The notes beneath the pieces are model-generated. The model saw only the letters and a program-made list of their open reading frames with translations, did no database searches and was not told where the DNA came from. From positions 1 through 12,407 of the forward strand of contig CAZOZP010000080.1 of assembly GCA_964584325.1 (NCBI GenBank): a stretch of DNA of 12,407 nt. Reading direction: 5' to 3'. Position numbers and translations under genes: made by a program. The stretch's first letter is position 1. Every line of letters begins with the position of its first letter. This DNA comes from CAZOZP01 sp964584325 (GTDB taxonomy: Bacteria > Bacteroidota > Ignavibacteria > Ignavibacteriales > Melioribacteraceae). Below, piece by piece: positions 1 to 4,769 of the stretch.

Positions 1-1
1 G

Positions 2-102
2 ATCCCGCCAACGGCGGGATGGCATTCGGTGGATCCCTTATCGGATAAATATCCGGGGTGGAGTCCGTATAATTATTGTATGAATAACCCAATGGGGTTG
101 TT
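2..102 (+). pseudogene. RHS repeat-associated core remnant, frameshifted from the downstream toxin
   Basis: Reading from position 2, the frame gives PPTAGWHS followed by VDPLSDKYPGWSPYNYCM and NNPMG, the end of the RHS-associated core that precedes the variable C-terminal toxin. The expected continuation, VDPDGKE, is present from position 100 but in the next frame. One base appears to be missing in GGGGTTGTTGAT (94-105); one extra G would restore NNPMGLVDPDGKE and join it to the reading frame that runs through the toxin to 705. The left end lies at the window edge, so it is unknown whether a longer RHS gene lies upstream. The hairpin at 3-19 argues for an orphan cassette. Confidence 0.7.
3..36 (+). 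repeat. Hairpin junction repeat, copy 1 (start of RHS-CT cassette 1)
   Basis: A perfect inverted repeat, TCCCGCC-AAC-GGCGGGA (7-bp stem, 3-nt loop, positions 3-19), is followed by TGGCATTCGGTGGATCC. The same 34 nt recur at 2663-2696 with one mismatch (G/T at position 28). In both places the repeat runs straight into the RHS core codons for VDPL. Read in the RHS frame it encodes PPTAGWHS, where a normal RHS core has a GRFLS-like stretch. The ATG at 19-21 is in another frame and stops at 46-48, so it cannot start the cassette. It looks like a palindromic dispersed element fused to an RHS core; whether it is an insertion or a lineage-specific part of the RHS gene is unknown. Confidence 0.75.
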
Positions 103-162
103 GATCCGGATGGTAAAGAAATATTTATACTTCATAATAATGAATTTTATCGATTTGATCCG

Positions 163-705
163 ATGAGGCAAGCATTATTGGATCAAAATGGTAAGGAAGT
201 TGACGTATCAAAGGATGATGATTTAAGACAAATACTTTGGGCTTTGGTACATTTAGCAAATAGAAATCATGGAAGAGAATTAGTAAATAGACTTGCTTTA
301 GATAAATCATTAGCTGTATATGTTACTGTCGGTATCGAGAATTATTATAGTGCTTCAGCAAATATGGTTAATATAGTTATAGATAATGTTTCTGAAACGG
401 GAGAGAGCCGTCCTTTTTGGATAGCACTTGCTCATGAGCTGGCACATGCATATATTGAAAATTATTATGATATTGAGATGTGGCGTGGGAGTTGGTATGA
501 GAATATAAGTAATTCTGAAAAAATTGCATGTTTTATTGAAAATTTGGTACGAGATGAGTTTGGAGAAGATTTACGAGATAGCTATGGTTATAAGTACAAA
601 GTAAATAGTCATAATGGAGGCATAATAATAGTTCCCGACGGTAAAAGTGATTTATTACTAGATGGTAAAATCAATTCTTTTGGTTTTAGTTTTCCTTCAG
701 AATAA
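163..705 (+). CDS. RHS-CT-type toxin domain, M91-like zinc metallopeptidase
   Basis: This is the C-terminal toxin portion of an RHS-type polymorphic toxin, predicted to be a zinc-dependent peptidase. From the ATG at 163 it is 180 residues. HELAH at residues 91-95 is an HExxH zinc site, preceded by the hydrophobic FWIALA. About 30 residues later comes ENLVRDEFGEDLRDSY (126-141), which resembles the E-N-x-x-R...G...R-x-x-Y pattern I associate with M91 (NleD-like) effector peptidases, where a downstream Glu is the third ligand. The frame is open from 88 and encodes VDPDGKE just after the core remnant, so the ATG at 163 is probably not the original start; it has no Shine-Dalgarno site. The domain would normally be delivered as the tip of a large RHS protein. 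The one-base break near 98-101 makes it silent unless it recombines. The substrate is unknown. The zincin call is firm, the M91 assignment moderate. Confidence 0.7.
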   Translation: MRQALLDQNGKEVDVSKDDDLRQILWALVHLANRNHGRELVNRLALDKSLAVYVTVGIENYYSASANMVNIVIDNVSETGESRPFWIALAHELAHAYIENYYDIEMWRGSWYENISNSEKIACFIENLVRDEFGEDLRDSYGYKYKVNSHNGGIIIVPDGKSDLLLDGKINSFGFSFPSE

Positions 706-719
706 TTAGAGAGTTCAAA

Positions 720-1424
720 ATGAAATATTTATTATTATTGATAATGAGCAATATTTTTGTCTTAGGACAAACCGTAGATGAAAAGCTTACTGAGATGTTA
801 TTTGAATTACGTGACAATGAATATAAAGAAGTGCTGTTGCGGTATAAGAATAAAATCGACGATAAACATCTGTACTATGACTTGCAAGAAGCTGAGCAAT
901 ATAATAGTATTAGAGAAGTCACAATTGATATTATTACTAAATATTTTAGAATTGATTTTGTTTTTTCGAAAATACTTCTAATTGAAAGCAAAGGCCGTTT
1001 GAATACTAGTACACCAATTTGGAGCACACTGTTATATGGAACTTTGATTGACTATGAAAACAGGCAAATCAATTATTTCCCTATTGATGATAATTACGTT
1101 TTTAATTATAGGATTAATGAAACCAAGAGTATATTTTCAGATCTAGTAGTTGAATTAGCGAAGAATAATATAGATTCATTAATACAATTAGCTAATGAAA
1201 TTAATAAATGGGATGGACCGAAGAAATCATTCCAGGTAACTGAAATAAGCCGGGATAGTATTCGCACATATCATATTAAAGGATTTTGGGGTATGTACCG
1301 CTGGGAAGAGGAAGATTTTAAATATAATAAAGCAACATTTGAAAAAGTATTTAATGATAATATTCTTTCAGATTTCGAACTACCTATAGGTTATAAAATA
1401 ATATATAGAAAGAAAGTTGAATAG
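720..1424 (+). CDS. Unknown exported protein, candidate immunity partner of cassette 1
   Basis: I do not recognise this 234-residue protein. It starts 14 nt after the toxin stop, the usual place for an RHS immunity gene. Residues 1-16 (MKYLLLLIMSNIFVLG) form a signal peptide with a likely cleavage before QTVDEK, so the product should be exported to the periplasm or cell surface. The rest is rich in charged and aromatic residues, with no further membrane segment and no catalytic motif that I can name. No good Shine-Dalgarno site precedes the ATG, only an A-rich TTCAAA. The codons are AT-rich like the rest of the cassette and unlike the genes right of 4770. Immunity is inferred from position alone; an unrelated exported cassette protein is possible. 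Confidence 0.6.
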   Translation: MKYLLLLIMSNIFVLGQTVDEKLTEMLFELRDNEYKEVLLRYKNKIDDKHLYYDLQEAEQYNSIREVTIDIITKYFRIDFVFSKILLIESKGRLNTSTPIWSTLLYGTLIDYENRQINYFPIDDNYVFNYRINETKSIFSDLVVELAKNNIDSLIQLANEINKWDGPKKSFQVTEISRDSIRTYHIKGFWGMYRWEEEDFKYNKATFEKVFNDNILSDFELPIGYKIIYRKKVE

Positions 1425-1457
1425 TTAATGACAAATGTAATTGTTACAAAGAAGTAA

Positions 1458-1482
1458 ATTAGATTTTAATTGAAAATCTAAT
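1458..1482 (+). terminator. Possible terminator hairpin after cassette 1
   Basis: A 10-bp perfect stem, ATTAGATTTT/AAAATCTAAT, with a 5-nt loop (AATTG) lies 33 nt after the stop of the cassette 1 downstream gene. It is AT-only apart from one G-C pair and has no run of T after it, so it is at best a weak intrinsic terminator. Confidence 0.3.
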
Positions 1483-1550
1483 AATATATCTAAATAAAAG
1501 ATAAGTATGAAGATTATGTTATCCTGAAAATTGATAACAACCACAGAAGC

Positions 1551-1587
1551 GGGGCAGACAATAAAATAAAGATTTCCAGCCTGCCCC
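1551..1587. repeat. GC-rich inverted repeat in the 1425-2011 intergenic stretch
   Basis: GGGGCAG (1551-1557) and CTGCCCC (1581-1587) are exact inverted copies, 7 bp apart by 23 AT-rich nt, in an otherwise AT-rich surrounding. A second small stem, GTTATC/GATAAC, lies just upstream at about 1519-1538. The pair stands out by composition and resembles part of a dispersed intergenic element. I see no coding capacity between 1425 and 2011. Confidence 0.35.
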
Positions 1588-1663
1588 TGAAAGCTAATAT
1601 TTTACTTTTACAATAAAGAATTGCCCTCGGATTTAGCTTAACGTGACGCGAAAAGCAAGGTGG

Positions 1664-1728
1664 CTGAGCGGAGTCGAAGCCCCGGGAAGAAGTTGATCCT
1701 ATAGGGTGACTTCGAAAGGCTCAGGCAC
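1664..1728 (+). repeat. 65-nt dispersed repeat with imperfect inverted ends, copy 1
   Basis: The element begins CTGAGCGGAGTCGAAG and ends CTTCGAAAGGCTCAG-GCAC. The two ends are imperfect inverted copies (CTGAGC...TCGAAG against CTTCGA...GCTCAG), so it can fold into a hairpin around AAGAAGTTGATCCTATAGGG. A second copy in the same orientation lies at 4082-4145, about 85% identical by hand alignment with one gap. It resembles REP-type or MITE-like intergenic palindromes. It sits between cassette 1 and the toxin-antitoxin pair. Confidence 0.65.
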
Positions 1729-1836
1729 ATTAACGCACCTACGGCGCTAGGAACGATTCATTCTATTCCTGATTTCAGCAATAATAATTAAAAATCATTA
1801 GCCCGATGGAATCCTTTTTCTAGTTATTTTCAATAG

Positions 1837-1893
1837 CCACGGTGCTTTAGCCCGTGGACAAGAGGCGCCACAAGTCCTCCCGGGCTTTAGCCC
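1837..1893. repeat. Tandem GGGCTTTAGCCC-type palindromes
   Basis: CCACGGTGCTTTAGCCCGTGG (1837-1857) is a near-perfect hairpin with one extra T in the left arm. CGGGCTTTAGCCC (1881-1893) repeats its centre 23 nt later. Both share the core GGGCTTTAGCCC, which suggests two copies or two ends of a short dispersed palindromic element. GGCGCC lies between them. Confidence 0.5.
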
Positions 1894-1954
1894 AAAAAGG
1901 AAATAGGTTAAAATCTAAACAAATTGAATAATATTTCCTATTAAATGCATTAAA

Positions 1955-1968
1955 GTTTTATTTAAAAC
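1955..1968. promoter_or_regulatory. Candidate operator upstream of the PIN toxin-antitoxin pair
   Basis: GTTTTA-TT-TAAAAC is a perfect 6-bp inverted repeat whose right end is 43 nt before the PIN gene start, in very AT-rich DNA. Toxin-antitoxin operons are often autoregulated through such palindromes, but an AT-rich palindrome of this size can arise by chance. Confidence 0.25.
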
Positions 1969-2011
1969 GTAAATTATATATATTTTCAATGTAAATAATT
2001 TCTAAGAATCT

Positions 2012-2455
2012 ATGCAAAGACTTTATCTTGATGTTTGTACTTTATGCAGACCATTTGATAATCAGGATTATTTGCGGATTAAAATGGAAGCAAATTCGTA
2101 TTTTATGATTATGAACCGAATACAGAAAAGTGAATATGAGTTAATAATTTCGCCAGTTCATATTCAGGAAATAAAAGCTATTTCAGATTTATATGAGAAA
2201 TATCAGTTAATGGAATTGATTAACAAGTACGGCAAAAAAGCAGAAGTGAATTTGAATAAAACTCGGGAAAGAACGGAACAATTCATCAAGAAAGGATTTG
2301 GGATAGCAGATGCTGCACATATTGCATTTGCAGAGGCGAGTGCAGATGTATTTATAAGCTGTGATGATAAATTGTTAAAAAAATCTTTAAGAGAAAAAGT
2401 TAAAATTAATGTAATGAACCCAATGGAATTCTGCATAAAGGAGGAACTAAAATGA
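2012..2455 (+). CDS. PIN-domain protein, probable ribonuclease toxin of a type II toxin-antitoxin pair
   Basis: At 147 residues this matches a stand-alone PIN-domain toxin, a Mg2+-dependent endoribonuclease. The N-terminus has the strand LYLDVCTL with Asp7, followed by CRPFDNQ, a spelling I associate with a PIN subgroup that reads YLDTC..RPFD. The other expected acidic residues are present: Glu53 in IQEIK, Asp100 in GIADAAHIAFA and Asp118/119 in ISCDDKLL. All four metal-binding positions are therefore intact and it is probably active. The ATG has no Shine-Dalgarno site. Its TGA overlaps the ATG of the next gene (ATGA), so the pair is translationally coupled with the toxin first. The target RNA is unknown. 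The PIN fold is a firm call, the toxin role is inferred from the pairing. Confidence 0.85.
   Translation: MQRLYLDVCTLCRPFDNQDYLRIKMEANSYFMIMNRIQKSEYELIISPVHIQEIKAISDLYEKYQLMELINKYGKKAEVNLNKTRERTEQFIKKGFGIADAAHIAFAEASADVFISCDDKLLKKSLREKVKINVMNPMEFCIKEELK
2438..2444 (+). promoter_or_regulatory. Strong Shine-Dalgarno site for the antitoxin gene
   Basis: AAGGAGG lies inside the end of the PIN gene, 7 nt before the ATG at 2452. It is the best ribosome-binding site in the left half of the window. The PIN gene itself has none, which would favour an excess of the small partner over the toxin. Confidence 0.7.
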
Positions 2456-2649
2456 ATGAAACAATATTAAGAAACGAAGATAAATTACTTGAAGAAGGAA
2501 TAAAGATTCTATTCGAAAAATTTGGAGCTGTTGACACAAACAGATTCATTGCCGGACTTAAAGAAAAGAGAGAAGAAAGCCTAAATAGGCACAAGAAGTG
2601 GCAAAGCAAATTAGAAAAAGATACTTTTCTTAAAGAAATATTTGATTAA
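2452..2649 (+). CDS. Probable antitoxin partner of the PIN-domain protein
   Basis: This 65-residue, highly charged protein starts with the ATGA overlap at the end of the PIN gene. Residues 13-31 (LEEGIKILFEKFGAVDTNR) resemble the N-terminus of small proteins commonly paired with PIN toxins, of the type EEGIKVLxEKLGxVDAxRF. The middle (residues 35-55) is rich in Lys, Glu and Arg, and the C-terminus DTFLKEIFD could wrap the toxin. No clear AbrB, RHH or HTH DNA-binding motif is visible, so whether it represses the operon is open. The antitoxin role is inferred from its size, coupling and partner. Confidence 0.65.
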   Translation: MNETILRNEDKLLEEGIKILFEKFGAVDTNRFIAGLKEKREESLNRHKKWQSKLEKDTFLKEIFD

Positions 2650-2662
2650 AATTCACAGCCTG

Positions 2663-2696
2663 TCCCGCCAACGGCGGGATGGCATTCTGTGGATCC
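2663..2696 (+). repeat. Hairpin junction repeat, copy 2 (start of RHS-CT cassette 2)
   Basis: This is the same 34 nt as at 3-36 with one difference (T instead of G at 2688). The perfect hairpin TCCCGCC-AAC-GGCGGGA is at 2663-2679. It begins 13 nt after the antitoxin stop. The out-of-frame ATG at 2679 gives a short peptide, MAFCGSVGRQV, that stops at 2712-2714. The RHS frame is open only from 2650 and encodes PPTAGWHS before VDPL. Confidence 0.75.
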
Positions 2697-3279
2697 GTTG
2701 GCAGACAAGTATAGAGATTACACTCCATATCACTATGTGTTCAATAATCCGATGATATTAATAGATCCTGATGGGAGGGATAGTACTTTATATATCCGTG
2801 TTGTTACGCCTCAAGTTACTACATCGCAAAGAGATCTTAGTGAGATGGCAAAACAATCACAAAAAGTTATGGATGATAATAATGTTGGATTCAAAGTAGT
2901 TGTTACTACATCTGGATTTGTAAAACTTGATCCTAATGATGTACTTGTAGATGTTGCAAATGATAAACATCCTACAATAGCAAGAACGAGAGCAAAAAAT
3001 CCGAATGCTGAAGGAACAAATGGTGTGGGAAGTGGGCAGGTTGTAGTAACTGTAGATACGAAAACCAGATTCCCAAATCTAACTAATGCCGGTATGGGAA
3101 ACTTAATTGTACATGAATCCTTACATGGTGCAGGATTATCACATATAACTCACGGAGAAAAAGGGACTCTTATTTATCCTGATGGTTCGAGTACAACCGA
3201 AAAAGAATTAAACTCGACTAAGCAAAATATTTCAAGTAAACAAAAAAGTGTATTGGAAAATTGGTTAAAAAGGAAATAA
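2689..3279 (+). CDS. RHS core remnant fused to a metzincin-like zinc peptidase toxin
   Basis: The reading frame gives (V)DPLADKYRDYTPYHYV-FNNPM-ILIDPDGRD (residues 1-31), the end of an RHS-associated core, fused in frame to a variable C-terminal domain. HESLHGAGLSH at residues 142-152 fits HExxHxxGxxH, the metzincin zinc signature with three His ligands and the catalytic Glu143. No Met occurs after this motif, so the usual Met-turn is missing. The GTG at 2689 is only a formal start; the frame is open back to 2650 with no ATG before Met22, so this is best read as a detached RHS C-terminus. A GGGA at 2676-2679, 9 nt before the GTG, could act as a weak ribosome-binding site. The next gene begins 2 nt after the stop. 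The target is unknown. It differs from the cassette 1 toxin outside the core. Confidence 0.75.
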   Translation: MDPLADKYRDYTPYHYVFNNPMILIDPDGRDSTLYIRVVTPQVTTSQRDLSEMAKQSQKVMDDNNVGFKVVVTTSGFVKLDPNDVLVDVANDKHPTIARTRAKNPNAEGTNGVGSGQVVVTVDTKTRFPNLTNAGMGNLIVHESLHGAGLSHITHGEKGTLIYPDGSSTTEKELNSTKQNISSKQKSVLENWLKRK

Positions 3280-3281
3280 TT

Positions 3282-3959
3282 ATGTTATCATTTTATTTTA
3301 TTTTATTTTCAATAGTTGGGATGAATATGGATTATCAACCTGATCATTACCTGAATATGAGAGAAAATGCCGCAAAAATTTTTTTTGAGAACTATGCGAG
3401 GACTATGAAAGAAATAGGTAAAGAGTGTGAAGTCACAATAAATTATTTTAATAAAAATGTTTATCTACTCAAAACTTCACAAGTTGGAAATTCGAACATT
3501 AAATTTAATTTTTTCGCTATAGAGAAACATTCGCAAGAAGAAATTCTGCTATTTATAAGTAAAGGGGATGAATATTTTTTCTACGACGATATCGTTGATC
3601 CCGAAGGTAATTGTTTCACAAAAAAAACGGAAAATCTTATAAATAAAATAATTGTTAATAATGCGATTTCAGATAAGACCTTATTCGAATTAATAAATTT
3701 GCATATTAACTACAGAAACTTAAATGGACATAGCTATAAGATAATATTACCTATTTCACCTGATAATGAAGCGAAGAAAATGAATTTTAATATATATAAA
3801 TTTGAAACAAACAGTAATAATGAGCGTTTTATTTCTTTTTTGCTTTGGAATTCACTGAGTGGTAATATACACAGAATATCATTAATAAAAAGGGGGAGTA
3901 TAGTAAATATAGAAACTGAACTTTATGGAAGAATGGGTGAGATAAGGATAACAATTTAA
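3282..3959 (+). CDS. Unknown protein with N-terminal hydrophobic segment, candidate immunity partner of cassette 2
   Basis: I do not recognise this 225-residue protein. I chose the ATG at 3282 because AAAAAGGA ends 8 nt before it; an in-frame TTG at 3261 would overlap the toxin by 19 nt. Residues 1-14 (MLSFYFILFSIVGM) are hydrophobic, like a short signal peptide or signal anchor, although no positive charge precedes them. The rest alternates short predicted strands (VYLLK, KFNFFAIEKH, YKIILPIS, GEIRITI) with no nameable catalytic motif. It starts 2 nt after the toxin stop, the usual place of an immunity gene, and like the partner in cassette 1 it appears exported. The role is inferred from position only. 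Confidence 0.6.
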   Translation: MLSFYFILFSIVGMNMDYQPDHYLNMRENAAKIFFENYARTMKEIGKECEVTINYFNKNVYLLKTSQVGNSNIKFNFFAIEKHSQEEILLFISKGDEYFFYDDIVDPEGNCFTKKTENLINKIIVNNAISDKTLFELINLHINYRNLNGHSYKIILPISPDNEAKKMNFNIYKFETNSNNERFISFLLWNSLSGNIHRISLIKRGSIVNIETELYGRMGEIRITI

Positions 3960-4081
3960 TTTTTTTGTGAAATATTTTCGTCTCATCAGGACATATGTTC
4001 TTTGACTGAAAATCACTGTGGTTGCAGACTTTTGTTTTAGTGTTTTTTATACTCCACCGGAAGGAAGGTATGTGACGGTCA

Positions 4082-4145
4082 CTGAGTGGAGGCGAAGCCC
4101 CAAGAAGAAGTTGACCCTTTGGGTGACTTCGACAGGTTCAGGCAC
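4082..4145 (+). repeat. 65-nt dispersed repeat with imperfect inverted ends, copy 2
   Basis: This copy reads CTGAGTGGAGGCGAAG at its left end and CTTCGACAGGTTCAG-GCAC at its right end, with AAGAAGTTGACCCTTTGGG in the middle. It is in the same orientation as 1664-1728 and about 85% identical. Just before it, GTGAC-G-GTCAC (4072-4082) is a further small palindrome. Together the two copies bracket the PIN pair and cassette 2. The stretch 3960-4071 before it shows nothing else beyond a T run right after the previous stop. Confidence 0.65.
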
Positions 4146-4168
4146 CATACGGCACATAATTCTATTAA

Positions 4169-4233
4169 ACCCAAATTATTCGTTAGAAAAATAGTATCTT
4201 TTAATTGCCTTGCCAATAAAGAATAATTTGGGT
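4169..4233. repeat. 13-bp inverted repeat in the structured intergenic block
   Basis: ACCCAAATTATTC (4169-4181) and GAATAATTTGGGT (4221-4233) are exact inverted copies separated by 39 nt. The right arm touches the next folded element at 4234. Exact 13-bp pairing with G-C pairs at one end is more than expected by chance even in AT-rich DNA. Confidence 0.6.
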
Positions 4234-4331
4234 AACCCCGACTAACAAAATCTTACATTTCGTTTTTTAGAAATGTATAGATTTTGTTAGTCGATTTGTC
4301 ATTATTTTTTTCCTAATGACAAATTCGGGTT
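4234..4331. other. Two adjacent long hairpins closed by an outer stem (three-way-junction element)
   Basis: Hairpin A is CGACTAACAAAATCT plus TACATTTC (4239-4261) paired with GAAATGTA and AGATTTTGTTAGTCG (4270-4293), 23 bp with one bulged T at 4278 and an 8-nt loop. Hairpin B follows directly: ATTTGTCATTA (4294-4304) with TAATGACAAAT (4314-4324), 11 bp, loop TTTTTTTCC. AACCC (4234-4238) can pair with GGGTT (4327-4331) to enclose both. There is no start codon-led gene here. It could be a structured RNA, a MITE-like element or a remnant of a mobile element; neither hairpin is followed by a clean T run as in a simple terminator. Confidence 0.6.
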
Positions 4332-4338
4332 AAAATAT

Positions 4339-4450
4339 CGCACCTACGGAACTGAGAATTTTATATACCCCTGCATGGGGCACTCTGTGTTCCCGTTTTA
4401 GATAATTCAGCAGTTACTTGAAAGCAACAAGCTATGAGTGCCGTAGGTTG
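4339..4450. repeat. Dispersed-repeat-like element bounded by ACCTACGG/CCGTAGGT
   Basis: ACCTACGG (4342-4349) and CCGTAGGT (4441-4448) are exact inverted ends about 90 nt apart. Inside is the near-palindrome CCCCTGCATGGGG, at about 4369-4381. The 11-nt CGCACCTACGG at its left edge (4339-4349) also occurs at 1734-1744, directly after the first copy of the 65-nt repeat, so the two repeat types are neighbours in both places. Right after it, GGAGT/ACTCC (about 4457-4471) makes a small hairpin. Confidence 0.45.
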
Positions 4451-4479
4451 GAATCGGGAGTGTAAGGACTCCGAGTCAA

Positions 4480-4769
4480 CAAAATAACTATTTATGCGAT
4501 AATTATAATAAATATAAAAATTTACTTGCTTATAAGTTCTTAACAAATTAAGTTACACAAGAAGCCGAATTCTACAAATATAAGCGGATTTATGTCGCTG
4601 ATAAAAATAATCCGATGCGGTTATTCCCTCAAATATGAGTGCTTCAATAATAAAAGTATTGAACCTCTGCCTATGCCGGTTCCAGCAAGAACATCCATTA
4701 AGAATGAAAAAAAACACGCGTTAATAAATAAACATAAAGATTTCATTCACTTAAATTTTAGAGGTTAAT
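4480..4769. other. Upstream region of gdhA, no gene recognised
   Basis: This AT-rich stretch should hold the gdhA promoter, but I see no convincing sigma-70 or Bacteroidota-type (TTTG, TAnnTTTG) pair. TAGAGG at 4759-4764, 5 nt before the ATG at 4770, is a reasonable Shine-Dalgarno site for gdhA. Short open frames run through part of the region, but none has a start, codon pattern or motif that supports a gene. Confidence 0.4.

Noticed and set aside
4361..4546. Minus-strand 61-codon open frame over the repeat-like element
   Set aside because: It overlaps the ACCTACGG-bounded element, and the peptide looks like translated repeat DNA with no ribosome-binding site.
4597..4626. Open frame reading ADKNNPMRLF, reminiscent of a collapsed RHS core (ADKY...NNPM)
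   Set aside because: Only a handful of residues match, the spacing is wrong, there is no hairpin junction before it and the frame stops soon after; probably chance.
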